Below, one piece after another: positions 14,571 to 24,781 of a stretch of DNA of 64,000 bases. Origin of the DNA: Aquincola tertiaricarbonis (GTDB taxonomy: Bacteria > Pseudomonadota > Gammaproteobacteria > Burkholderiales > Burkholderiaceae_C); assembly GCF_023573145.1 (NCBI RefSeq), contig NZ_CP097636.1, forward strand, positions 1,922,001 to 1,986,000, written 5' to 3'. How positions within the stretch are numbered: position 1 is the stretch's first letter; the number at the start of each line of letters is the position of its first letter. Below the pieces are notes generated by a model, which did no database searches, was not told the DNA's origin, and worked only from the letters and a program-made list of their open reading frames with translations. The position numbers and the translations under genes are program-made.

Positions 14571-15596
14571 ATGGCGGCTGGTGAACTGAACGACGTGGTG
14601 GAACAACCGGTGCAATGGGTGGCGCCACGCCCACCCCAGCCCGCGGCCGCCGCGCCCGCCTGGACGGCCGAGGCCGTGCTGGCGCTGATGGAACTGCCGT
14701 TCATGGCCCTGGTGCACCGCGCCCATGCGGTGCATGCCCAGCACTTTCCGCAGGGCGACGTGGAGCTGGCCTCGCTGCTGTCGGTCAAGACCGGTGGCTG
14801 CCCGGAGGACTGCGGCTACTGCCCGCAGTCGGTGCACTACGACACCGGCGTGGAAGCCGGCAAGCTGATGGACGTGGAAGCGGTGATGGCCGCCGCCCGC
14901 GCCGCCAAGGAAGCCGGTGCCGCGCGCTTTTGCATGGGTGCGGCCTGGCGCTCGCCCAAGGACCGCGACATCGAGAAGGTGAGCGAGCTGGTGCGCGGCG
15001 TCAAAGCCCTGGGCCTGGAAGCCTGCGCCACGCTGGGCATGCTCACGCCCGGCCAGGCCAGCACGCTGGCCGAGGCCGGCCTGGACTACTACAACCACAA
15101 CCTCGACACCGCGCCCGACTTCTACGGCGACATCATCCGCACGCGGGAGTACCAGGACCGGCTGGACACGCTGGGCCATGTGCGCGACGCCGGCCTGAAG
15201 GTGTGCTGCGGCGGCATCGTCGGCATGGGTGAAACCCGGCTGCAGCGCGCCGGGCTGATCGCCCAGCTGGCCAGCCTGGACCCGGCGCCGGAATCGGTAC
15301 CGGTGAACCAGCTGGTGGCCGTGCCCGGCACGCCGCTGGAAAACGCCGAGCCGGTCGATCCGTTCGAGGTGGTGCGGGTGATCGCCGCGGCGCGCATCAC
15401 CATGCCGCGCTCGCGCGTGCGGCTGTCGGCCGGCCGCCGCGGCCTGGACGACGGCGTGCAGGCGCTGTGCTTCATGGCCGGTGCCAACTCCATCTTCTAC
15501 GGCGACAAGCTGCTGGTCACCGGCAACCCCGACGCCACCGCCGACCGCGCACTGCTGGCGCGGCTGGACCTGCCCATCACCACCCCGCAAGGCTGA
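14571..15596 (+). CDS. bioB: Biotin synthase
   Basis: This radical-SAM enzyme converts dethiobiotin to biotin. The 341-residue product carries the CxxxCxxC cluster motif at C77, C81 and C84 within [13 protein letters not shown]. It also has the downstream BioB elements [20 protein letters not shown] and [32 protein letters not shown] strong AAGGAG site precedes the ATG. The N-terminus carries a 30-residue Ala/Pro-rich extension relative to compact BioB proteins. Placement directly after pccA suggests that cofactor supply is co-regulated with the carboxylase. Confidence 0.97.
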   Translation: MAAGELNDVVEQPVQWVAPRPPQPAAAAPAWTAEAVLALMELPFMALVHRAHAVHAQHFPQGDVELASLLSVKTGGCPEDCGYCPQSVHYDTGVEAGKLMDVEAVMAAARAAKEAGAARFCMGAAWRSPKDRDIEKVSELVRGVKALGLEACATLGMLTPGQASTLAEAGLDYYNHNLDTAPDFYGDIIRTREYQDRLDTLGHVRDAGLKVCCGGIVGMGETRLQRAGLIAQLASLDPAPESVPVNQLVAVPGTPLENAEPVDPFEVVRVIAAARITMPRSRVRLSAGRRGLDDGVQALCFMAGANSIFYGDKLLVTGNPDATADRALLARLDLPITTPQG

Positions 15597-15602
15597 AAGC
15601 CC

Positions 15603-16094
15603 ATGGCCACCTCCGACAAGCCCTTCCGCATCCTCGGCCTGCAGCAGATCGCCATCGGCGGCCTGGACAAGCAGAAGCTGCGCGCCCTCTGGGTGGACAC
15701 GCTGGGCCTGGCCGTCACTGGCCAGTTCAGCTCCGAGCGCGAGAACGTGGATGAAGACATCTGCGCGCTGGGGCAGGGCGTGCACAAGGTGGAGGTGGAC
15801 CTGATGCAGCCGCTGGACCCGGACAAGAAGCCGGCGGTGCATGCGACGCCGCTGAACCACGTGGGCCTGTGGGTGGACGACCTGCCGCGCGCCGTGGAGT
15901 GGATGAATGCCAATGGCGTGCGCCTGGCGCCGGGTGGCATCCGCAAGGGCGCCGCGGGCTTCGACATCTGCTTCATCCACCCCAAGAGCAACGACGAGTT
16001 CCCGATCGGCGGTGAGGGTGTGCTGATCGAGCTGGTGCAGGCGCCGCCCGAGGTCATTGCCGCGCTGGGCGGTGCCGCCGTGGCCGCAGGTTGA
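15603..16094 (+). CDS. VOC-family protein, candidate methylmalonyl-CoA epimerase
   Basis: This is a 163-residue protein of the vicinal-oxygen-chelate fold with paired beta-alpha-beta-beta-beta modules. Family metal ligands are suggested by the His in [11 protein letters not shown] and the Glu in [10 protein letters not shown]. At the expected first ligand position the sequence reads LQQIAIGG, with Gln where epimerases usually have His. Its position in an operon with carboxylase and mutase makes methylmalonyl-CoA epimerase, which converts the (S) to the (R) isomer, the best guess. A glyoxalase-like function is the alternative. Confidence 0.75.
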   Translation: MATSDKPFRILGLQQIAIGGLDKQKLRALWVDTLGLAVTGQFSSERENVDEDICALGQGVHKVEVDLMQPLDPDKKPAVHATPLNHVGLWVDDLPRAVEWMNANGVRLAPGGIRKGAAGFDICFIHPKSNDEFPIGGEGVLIELVQAPPEVIAALGGAAVAAG

Positions 16095-16099
16095 CCTTC

Positions 16100-16417
16100 A
16101 TGGACGACAGCAGTCAGATCGTCATCCCTGAATCGTTCATCGCGCTGTACCAGAGCGCGCCGGGCCGCAAGCCCAGCCTGCCCCGGCTGGAGCTCACCGC
16201 CCGCTACGAGCTGTGCGAAGACCTGGCCACCTTGCTGGTGGACCAGGCGCAGACGCTGCAGTTCAAGGACGACCTGCCCGAAGACATCGTGCTGGACCGC
16301 TGCCTGCGCGGCCTGCAGGCCAGCCCCGAGACGGTGAGCGCCGACGAGGCGGTGTGGGTGGTGCGGCGCACCGCCGAGTTGCTGAACTGGACCTGGGCGC
16401 CGAAAGCGCCGGTCTGA
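16100..16417 (+). CDS. Conserved small protein of unknown function
   Basis: This is a 105-residue soluble, acidic protein with no signal peptide or membrane segment. It begins MDDSSQIVIPESFIALYQ and is mostly helical by composition, with a patch of acid residues around DDLPEDIVLDRC and a Trp-rich C-terminus (AELLNWTW). It lies five bases behind the VOC gene and shares the operon, but nothing in its sequence shows a catalytic role. I do not recognise a named family with confidence. Confidence 0.75.
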   Translation: MDDSSQIVIPESFIALYQSAPGRKPSLPRLELTARYELCEDLATLLVDQAQTLQFKDDLPEDIVLDRCLRGLQASPETVSADEAVWVVRRTAELLNWTWAPKAPV

Positions 16418-16428
16418 GGTCCCAGCCG

Positions 16429-16803
16429 TTGAGTTCAGCGGCTGCGCCACCGACGGACCAGGACCTGTGCGTGGCCCTGTCCGACCTGTTCGTGGACAAC
16501 GTGCCGGACTACGACGCCATCGCGGCTGTGGCCAGGCACTTTCCGATCGCGCACGTCGAGACGGTGCTGTTCGACTGGGTGGCCCCGGTGTGCCATGCCA
16601 ACCTGCTGACCGCGGTGCCGCCGGTGTGGTCGGGCTTTGCGCCCGCGCCCTTGTGGCAAGCCATCGCCGACCATCGCCGGCGAGTGTCTGATGCCGGCCC
16701 GTTCAGGAAGATGATCGACCGAGCCAGGCACCAGATGCTTCGCCGGCGCCTGGCCCCGGAGTGGCACGAGTTGAGACGGCGACTGGGTGCGCCCACGGCC
16801 TGA
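16429..16803 (+). CDS. Small conserved protein, DUF7079-like
   Basis: This is a 124-residue protein whose core ALSDLFVDNVPDYDAIA, then HVETVLFDWVAPVC and PPVWSGF, resembles a family of uncharacterised proteobacterial proteins (DUF7079 type). It has no signal peptide or transmembrane segment. The start is uncertain: a TTG at 16429 is the first reasonable codon after the previous stop, and a GTG in LCVALSD is a shorter option. It ends two bases before the convergent CoiA-like gene. Confidence 0.65.
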   Translation: MSSAAAPPTDQDLCVALSDLFVDNVPDYDAIAAVARHFPIAHVETVLFDWVAPVCHANLLTAVPPVWSGFAPAPLWQAIADHRRRVSDAGPFRKMIDRARHQMLRRRLAPEWHELRRRLGAPTA

Positions 16804-16805
16804 GC

Positions 16806-17600
16806 CTAGCCAGGCCCTTCACCCGTTTTCCACCACGCCGGCTGCTCGTCCACGTACAGGCTGCAGCGCGGCACCTGCACCGTGCCGCCCGACCATTCAC
16901 GCCGCACCACGGGCCGAAAGCCGGTGCTGATGGCCACACGCGCGCCGTGGTTCGGGTTGCGGTAGCGCCTGGAACGGCGGGGCTGGCCGCCCACCGTCAG
17001 CGGCAGGCCCTGCGCATCGCGCGTGGTGTAGGCGGGCGTGTGCAGCCAATGGGCGTCGAAGTGCACCGGCTGCAGCTCGTCGGCCTGCGTCCAGTAGTAC
17101 ACCCGGCCGCCGTACACCGCATGGCACCAGCGCTCCCAGGCCTTGGGGTTGTAGGGGCTGAAGGCGATCTCTTCACCCGCCAGCGCCACCCACAGCACAT
17201 GCACCTGCTGCGCGTGGTAGGCCAGCGTGCGGCGCACCAGCACCTCCAGCGGCAGCTCGCTGCGCTGGATCTCGATGGCCACCGGCACGCCGCGGATCAG
17301 CGCGAACACATCGGCCACGTTGCTGCCGATGTCCTTCTCCAGCTCCACCTCGGCCACGCCTTCGGCGCCGCGCAGCGCGTCGAAGATGGCCTGCTTGCAA
17401 TCGCGGTGCTGCGCGCTTTCGCCCCAGCCGCGCAGGCAGTCACCGGGCTTCGCCTGGTGGCGGAAGTGATGGACGCGGATGGCGCCCTTGACCAGCAGGG
17501 CCGGGGCACCGCAGCCTGCGCAGCGGAAAGGCCCATGCAGCCGGTGGCAGTGGCCGGCCTGCACCTTCCGGCCATCGGCTTCGCGCAGCGCGGTCAGCAT
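16806..17600 (-). CDS. CoiA-like protein (competence/nuclease family)
   Basis: The 264-residue product shows an N-terminal zinc-finger-like region (FRCAGCGAPALLVKG followed by HHFRHQ). A PD-(D/E)xK-type nuclease core follows, with VELEKDIGSNVADVFALI and VAIEIQRSEL, where Asp and the Glu-x-Gln are the expected catalytic residues. This is the layout of CoiA-family proteins. Those were named from Gram-positive competence but are also found in many Gram-negatives. No other competence gene is nearby, so a role in DNA uptake is not supported here. It follows the Pmp3 gene after 12 bases and may belong to the uvrA-like operon. Confidence 0.75.
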   Translation of the reverse strand: MLTALREADGRKVQAGHCHRLHGPFRCAGCGAPALLVKGAIRVHHFRHQAKPGDCLRGWGESAQHRDCKQAIFDALRGAEGVAEVELEKDIGSNVADVFALIRGVPVAIEIQRSELPLEVLVRRTLAYHAQQVHVLWVALAGEEIAFSPYNPKAWERWCHAVYGGRVYYWTQADELQPVHFDAHWLHTPAYTTRDAQGLPLTVGGQPRRSRRYRNPNHGARVAISTGFRPVVRREWSGGTVQVPRCSLYVDEQPAWWKTGEGPG

Positions 17601-17612
17601 GGCCCGGCGCGT

Positions 17613-17815
17613 TCAGGTGCGCCGCTGGCCCAGCGCCTTCTCGATCTTCTGGTCGGTCTTGTACTGGCTCAACGCATACACCGCCCAGATGGTGGCGGGC
17701 AGCCAGCCGATCAGCGTGACCTGCAGGATCAGGCACACGATGCCGGCGATCGGTCGGCCGATGGTGAAGAAGGTGAGCCATGGCAGGAGGAGGGCGATCA
17801 GCAGTCTCATGATGG

Positions 17816-17819
<4 letters not shown>
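17613..17819 (-). CDS. YqaE/Pmp3-family small membrane protein
   Basis: This is a 68-residue protein with two hydrophobic helices. The first runs through LLIALLLPWLTFF and the second through ILQVTLIGWLPATIWAVYAL, which is the Pmp3 signature. Pmp3 proteins affect membrane potential and stress tolerance, but their mechanism is unclear. Its ATG overlaps the stop of the UvrA paralogue by four bases, so the two are translationally coupled. A second ATG lies three codons later. Confidence 0.8.
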
Positions 17820-20506
<2,687 letters not shown>

Positions 20507-20587
20507 GCGTGTCGACGCGATCTTCCGGGTAGCGGTCCAGGCCGCCTCGGATCGCGGGGCTTGTCCGACAGCTGGCGAATTCCATCT

Positions 20588-20620
20588 TCAATAATTGACA
20601 TAATATTGATTGTCATCGAA
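20588..20620. promoter_or_regulatory. AT-rich imperfect palindrome between divergent genes
   Basis: A 30-base AT-rich island contains TGACA and TGTCA arms ten bases apart, around TAATATTGAT. It lies 82 bases upstream of the UvrA-like ATG and about 110 bases before the COQ7-fusion GTG. It is a likely shared promoter/operator. On the minus strand ATGACA and TATTGA with 17-base spacing form a plausible -35/-10 pair. No LexA-type CTGT-N8-ACAG box is seen. Confidence 0.45.
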
Positions 20621-20725
20621 CAGCAGAAGTCACCGACCCGACAACGTCACGGGTTGTGCCCATGCCGTCCATGGCCTTGGCCGTGACGGCAGCAGGCCTG
20701 CGCGCGCTGTCACAGACTCCGCAAC

Positions 20726-21721
20726 GTGAACACCGCCGTCCAGCCTGAAACAACGGCCCCAGCAGCCGCCGATGCGCCTTGCGTCTACTACGACGGCGCT
20801 TGTCCGTTGTGCTCGCGTGAAATCGCGGCCTACCAGCGCGCACGCGGTGGCGACACGCTGCAGTGGGTCGACGCCTCGGGCTGCAGCGCGGCGGAACTGG
20901 GGCCGCAGCTTCCACGCGACAAAGCCTTGGCGCGCCTGCACGTGCGTCTGCCCGATGGCCGGCTGGTCAGCGGCGCGCGGGCCTTTGTCGCCGTCTGGCA
21001 GCAACTGCCGGCTTTTCGCGGCCTGGCGCTGCTGGCGCGCCTGCCCGGCGCGACGCTGGTGATGGAAGGCTTGTACCGCGCATTCCTGGCGGTGCGTCCG
21101 TTGTGGCGGGCCCGCACAACGCCGGCCGCCCAAGCGCCGCTGTGGCCGCCGGCCCTGCGCCGCGAGTTGCGCACCGACCATGCCGGCGAAGCAGGCGCGG
21201 TGATGATCTACCGCGGCGTGCTGGCCATGTCGCGTGATGCTGATGTGCGGGCCTTCGCACGCCAGCATCTGCACACCGAACAGGCGCACCTGGCGCTCTT
21301 CGAAGCCGTGGTGCCGCCGGCCGAACGCAGCCGGCTGCTGCCGCTGTGGCGCGTGGCCGGCTGGCTCACCGGTGCCTTGCCGGCGCTGTTCGGCCCGCGC
21401 GCGGTGTACGCCACGATCGAGGCGGTGGAAACCTTCGTCGATGCCCACTATGCCGCCCAGACGGCGCTGATCGACGCGCTGCCTGCGCCTGCATCTGAGA
21501 CCACCGACACCGGCATCGGCCCGCCGCGCACCCTGCCCGCCTTGCGAAGCCTGCTCGAAAATTGCCGGCTGGACGAAGTCGCCCATCGCGAGGACGCCGG
21601 CGGCCGCCTCGGCCTGGGTGAAGCGCAGGCCCCGCGGCGCGGCGCCATGGCCCTGCGCGCCTGGGTCGCGATGGTGTCCGCGGGATCGGCCGCGGCCGTG
21701 CGCGTCAGCCGCCACGTGTGA
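20726..21721 (+). CDS. Fusion of DCC thiol-oxidoreductase (DUF393) and COQ7-type di-iron hydroxylase
   Basis: The 331-residue protein joins two enzymes. Residues 18-130 form a DUF393/DCC domain with YYDGACPLCSREI, whose C26xxC29 is the redox motif. Residues 143-331 match COQ7 demethoxyubiquinone hydroxylase and retain all six di-iron ligands: E155 in DHAGEAG, E185 and H188 in EQAH, E235 in VETFVDAHY, and E284 and H287 in DEVAH. COQ7 hydroxylates a ubiquinone precursor, so a role in quinone synthesis is likely. The GTG start has no in-frame upstream alternative of merit. It lies just before a sulfide:cytochrome oxidation gene pair. Fusion across a single frame is seen directly; functional coupling of the halves is inference. 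Confidence 0.88.
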   Translation: MNTAVQPETTAPAAADAPCVYYDGACPLCSREIAAYQRARGGDTLQWVDASGCSAAELGPQLPRDKALARLHVRLPDGRLVSGARAFVAVWQQLPAFRGLALLARLPGATLVMEGLYRAFLAVRPLWRARTTPAAQAPLWPPALRRELRTDHAGEAGAVMIYRGVLAMSRDADVRAFARQHLHTEQAHLALFEAVVPPAERSRLLPLWRVAGWLTGALPALFGPRAVYATIEAVETFVDAHYAAQTALIDALPAPASETTDTGIGPPRTLPALRSLLENCRLDEVAHREDAGGRLGLGEAQAPRRGAMALRAWVAMVSAGSAAAVRVSRHV

Positions 21722-21737
21722 GCTTGGGGCGGATGCC

Positions 21738-22145
21738 GTGAACCTGGCACAGGCGGGCAGCCTCCTGCTCACCGCAGGCCTGTTCGGCGGCATGCTGCTG
21801 TTTGCCGGCGGTTTCGCGGCCTTCCTGTTCACTGCGCTGCCGGTCGACCAGGCCAGCCTGCTGATACGCCGTGCCTTCCCGCACTTCTACCTGTTCGTCA
21901 TCGGCGCTGCCGGGCTGGCCGCGGCTGCGGCGGCCTGGGTGGACATGCTGGCCGCCACCGTGTTGCTGGCCGTGGCGCTGAGCACCGTGCCCACCCGCCA
22001 ATGGTTGATGCCGGCCATCAACCGCGCCACCGACAGCGGCGCACGCGCCCGCTTTGCACGCTTGCACGGGCTGTCGGTGGCGGTGACGCTGCTGCACATC
22101 GCGGCGGCCGGCTGGGCCTTGGTGCGGCTGGCCGGGGGCGCCTGA
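21738..22145 (+). CDS. DUF4149-like (TMEM205-type) membrane protein
   Basis: This is a 135-residue protein with four hydrophobic helices: GSLLLTAGLFGGMLLFAGGFAAF, FPHFYLFVIGAAGLAAAAAAW, MLAATVLLAVAL, and a last one ending in ALVRLAGGA. The third is followed by PTRQWLMPAINRATD. The pattern of a membrane protein with a charged loop carrying PAIN is that of the DUF4149/TMEM205 family, whose function is unknown. It begins with GTG 16 bases after the COQ7 fusion and precedes the cytochrome gene by 53 bases, probably in the same transcript. Confidence 0.72.
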   Translation: MNLAQAGSLLLTAGLFGGMLLFAGGFAAFLFTALPVDQASLLIRRAFPHFYLFVIGAAGLAAAAAAWVDMLAATVLLAVALSTVPTRQWLMPAINRATDSGARARFARLHGLSVAVTLLHIAAAGWALVRLAGGA

Positions 22146-22198
22146 AAGTCCTGTGGGCGGTGGCCCACGCAGTAAGCTGCGCCGCTTCAGGAGGCAGC

Positions 22199-22585
22199 AT
22201 GCAGGTACCGGCCCCAACGCGGCATTCAGCTGGCCAGAGGCGCATCCCGCCCGGGCGGTGGGGGGCAGCCTTTCTGCTGGCGTCCGCGCTGTGGCCGCTG
22301 GGGGCGGTGGCCGGTGCTCCGGCCGTGCCGGCCGGTATCGGCACCCCCACGCTGGCCGTGCGCCAGCTGGCCGCCACCTGCGCCAGCTGCCACGGCACCG
22401 ATGGCCGCCCAGCCGATGCCGCCATGCCACCGCTGGCCGGCCTGCCGCAGGGCGTGTTCACCGCGCAGATGCGCGCCTTTCGCGGTGGCGAACGGCCGGC
22501 CACGGTGATGCACCAGATCAGCCGCGGCTACACCGATGCGCAGGTGGAGGCGCTGGCCGCCTACTTCGCGGGGCTGCCGCGGTGA
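22199..22585 (+). CDS. fccA: Class I cytochrome c, sulfide dehydrogenase cytochrome subunit-like
   Basis: This is a 128-residue exported c-type cytochrome. It has an N-terminal signal peptide (hydrophobic core at 23-38) and a single haem site C61-A-S-C64-H65. The likely Met axial ligand is in MPPLAG or in the C-terminal half (TVMHQISRGYTD). Such small cytochromes are the electron-accepting subunit of flavocytochrome c sulfide dehydrogenase. The flavoprotein gene follows with its GTG overlapping this stop (GTGA). An AGGAGG site precedes the ATG. Location should be the periplasm. Confidence 0.88.
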   Translation: MQVPAPTRHSAGQRRIPPGRWGAAFLLASALWPLGAVAGAPAVPAGIGTPTLAVRQLAATCASCHGTDGRPADAAMPPLAGLPQGVFTAQMRAFRGGERPATVMHQISRGYTDAQVEALAAYFAGLPR

Positions 22586-23868
22586 AGCGGCGGCGCTTCC
22601 TGGGGCGTGCGCTCGGCGTGGTGTCGGCCAGCTCGGCCCTGGCCGCCAACGTGGGCTGTGCCGGCGTGCCCCGCCAGGCGCGGCCGCAGGTGGTCGTGGT
22701 GGGTGGCGGCTTCGGTGGTGCCACGGCCGCCAAATACCTGCGGCTGTGGTCGGCCGGCACGCTGGACGTGACGCTGGTGGAACCGGCGGCGGCTTTCGTG
22801 TCCTGTCCCGTGTCCAACCTGGTCGTGGCGGGGCTGAAGACGCTGGACGACATCACCCTGCCCTACGACACGCTGGTGCAGCGCCACGGCGTGCGATGGC
22901 GGCGCGACACGGTCACCGCCATCGACCTGCCCTCTCGGGAGCTGCGGCTGGCCGGCGGCGGGCGCCTGCGCTTCGACAAGCTGGTGCTGTCGCCGGGCGT
23001 CGATCTGATGTCGGCCAGCGTGGAAGGCCTGCCCGCGGCCCAGGCCGAAGGCCGGGTGCTGCATGCCTGGAAGGCGGGGCCCGAGACCGCGGCCCTGCAC
23101 CGCCAGCTGCAGGCGCTGCGGCCCGGCGGCGTGTTCGCCATCACCATTCCGCTGGCGCCCTACCGCTGCCCGCCCGGGCCGTATGAACGGGCCAGCCTGG
23201 TGGCCGACTGGCTGGGCCGCCACAACCCGCGCGCCAAGGTGCTGGTGCTGGATGCCAACGACGACGTGGTGTCCAAGGCCGCGCTGTTCAAGCAGGCCTG
23301 GGCCGAGCTGCATGCCGGCCGCATCGAGTACCGGCCGCAGCATGGCTTGATTGGCGTGGACGCCGAGCAGGGCCGGCTGCGTTTCGAGGTGCAGGACGAC
23401 GTGCGCGCCGACGTGCTGAACGTGCTGCCGCCGATGCGGGCCGGTGCCATCGCGGTGCAGGCCGGCTTGGCCACCGTCAACCAGCGCTGGTGCCCGGTGG
23501 CGTTCCAGACCTTCGCTTCGGTGCATGCGCCGCAGGTGCATGTGCTGGGTGATGCCATCCAGGCCGCACCCTTGATGCCCAAGTCGGGCCACATGGCCAA
23601 CAACCATGCCAAGGTGGCGGCGGCCGCCATCGTGGCCGAGCTGGCCGGCCTGCCCCCACCCGCCGAGCCGATGCTGACCAACACCTGCTACAGCCTGGTA
23701 AGCGCGGACCAGGCCATCCACGTGGCCAGCGTGCACCGCTACGACGCGGCGGCGCGCACGTTCAACGTGGTGCCGGGTTCGGGCGGCGTGTCGGCCGCCC
23801 GATCGACCCAGGAAGTGCGGCTGGCCGAAGCCTGGGCACGCAACACCTGGGCCGACATGCTGGCCTAG
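22582..23868 (+). CDS. fccB: Flavocytochrome c sulfide dehydrogenase, flavoprotein subunit
   Basis: This 428-residue FAD enzyme oxidises sulfide in the periplasm and passes electrons to the partner cytochrome. It starts with a twin-arginine signal (KRRRFLGRAL), so it should be exported folded. The FAD fold has VVVVGGGFGGATAA at 37-50. Redox-active cysteines are visible at C75 in SCPVSN and C304 in RWCPVAF, matching the catalytic disulfide pair of FccB/SoxF. YRCPPGPYERA is another family hallmark. No sox genes are seen in the window. The gene ends in a four-base convergent overlap with the next regulator. Confidence 0.92.
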   Translation: MKRRRFLGRALGVVSASSALAANVGCAGVPRQARPQVVVVGGGFGGATAAKYLRLWSAGTLDVTLVEPAAAFVSCPVSNLVVAGLKTLDDITLPYDTLVQRHGVRWRRDTVTAIDLPSRELRLAGGGRLRFDKLVLSPGVDLMSASVEGLPAAQAEGRVLHAWKAGPETAALHRQLQALRPGGVFAITIPLAPYRCPPGPYERASLVADWLGRHNPRAKVLVLDANDDVVSKAALFKQAWAELHAGRIEYRPQHGLIGVDAEQGRLRFEVQDDVRADVLNVLPPMRAGAIAVQAGLATVNQRWCPVAFQTFASVHAPQVHVLGDAIQAAPLMPKSGHMANNHAKVAAAAIVAELAGLPPPAEPMLTNTCYSLVSADQAIHVASVHRYDAAARTFNVVPGSGGVSAARSTQEVRLAEAWARNTWADMLA

Positions 23869-24626
23869 CCGTCCAGCTGCATCATCCGCACCCGCGCGTT
23901 CTCCACATGCGCGCGCATGCAGCGGCGCGCCGCCTCGGCGTCCTGGCTTTCGATCAGCGCGTACAGCGCCCGGTGCTCGTCCAGCGCCTCCTGCGTGCGG
24001 CGCCAGGGCTTCATGTGGGCCAGGTGGCGCCACAGGTTCACCGCGCGGCTCACGTCGTACTCCAGCATCTTCAGCACGCCCACCAGGCGCGGGTTGGCGG
24101 TGGCCTGTGCGATGGCTTCATGGAAGCCGTAGTCGAAGTGGTGCGCCACGTCGCCGCGGGCGTGGGCCTGCTCGAAGCCGTCCAGCATCTGCCGCATGCG
24201 CGCCAGGTCGGCGCCCTGCCGGCGCATCGCAGCCAGGTGGGCGCACTCGGGCTCCACCATCAGTCGCAGCTCCAGCCCGTGCAGGATGTGGCCGAGGTCG
24301 GCCGCCGTGGGCTTGGCCAGCGCCGCCGCGGCGGCCGGCTGCGGCGCCACGTAGCTGCCCGAGCCGCGCACCGACTGCAACAGCCCTTCGGCCCGCAGGC
24401 GGTCCAGCGCCTGCCGCACCACCGGCCGCGACACCTGGAAGCGGGTGGCCAGCGCCAGCTCGGCCGGCAGCCGTGCACCGGGCGCCAGCTGGCCGGTCAT
24501 GATGGCGTGGAACAGGCTGTCGTACACCCGCTCGGCAAAGCGCTCGCCGCGCGGTGCGGGCGGCAAGGGCAGCGCTTCCGCGGCCGGGCGGGCGGGTGCT
24601 GCGTCGGTGGGTTCGGGTCGGGCCAT
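23865..24626 (-). CDS. FadR/FCD-type GntR transcriptional regulator
   Basis: This 253-residue regulator has a winged-helix domain (about 35-105; FQVSRPVVRQALDRLRAEGLLQSVRGSGSYV) and a C-terminal FCD domain. The FCD domain carries the acid/metal-binding pattern (DYGFHEAIAQAT, DEHRALYALI). An Ala/Pro-rich N-terminal tail of 30 residues precedes the HTH. It is divergent from an aldehyde dehydrogenase, SDR and TRAP-binding-protein operon and is the likely regulator of that catabolic set. The ATG at 24626 is preferred because the longer ATG at 24725 would cover the promoter region. Confidence 0.9.
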   Translation of the reverse strand: MARPEPTDAAPARPAAEALPLPPAPRGERFAERVYDSLFHAIMTGQLAPGARLPAELALATRFQVSRPVVRQALDRLRAEGLLQSVRGSGSYVAPQPAAAAALAKPTAADLGHILHGLELRLMVEPECAHLAAMRRQGADLARMRQMLDGFEQAHARGDVAHHFDYGFHEAIAQATANPRLVGVLKMLEYDVSRAVNLWRHLAHMKPWRRTQEALDEHRALYALIESQDAEAARRCMRAHVENARVRMMQLDG

Positions 24627-24635
24627 GGCTGCCAA

Positions 24636-24723
24636 GCTGTCTGCCAGGTTGACAGCATGCGGCCACCGCGTGGCGCCCATTCTCAGGGAAAGCACGGGCC
24701 CGAAAGCAGTCAACTGCACTGAC
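24636..24723. promoter_or_regulatory. Divergent control region with two short inverted repeats
   Basis: GCTGTC and GACAGC (24636-24641 and 24651-24656) form an inverted repeat directly in front of the GntR gene. GTCA and TGAC (24709-24712 and 24720-24723) form another nearer the aldehyde dehydrogenase. Either could be the operator of the FCD regulator. The arms are short, so this is a suggestion only. Confidence 0.4.
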
Positions 24724-24781
24724 AACTTGGCGCAGCCCGCGCCTATGATGGCCCGACAACCCGACCACGCAGGAGACAGGC

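Noticed and set aside
20507..20725. Possible LexA box in front of the UvrA-like gene
   Set aside because: No CTGT-N8-ACAG sequence is present; the palindrome there has TGACA/TGTCA arms instead.
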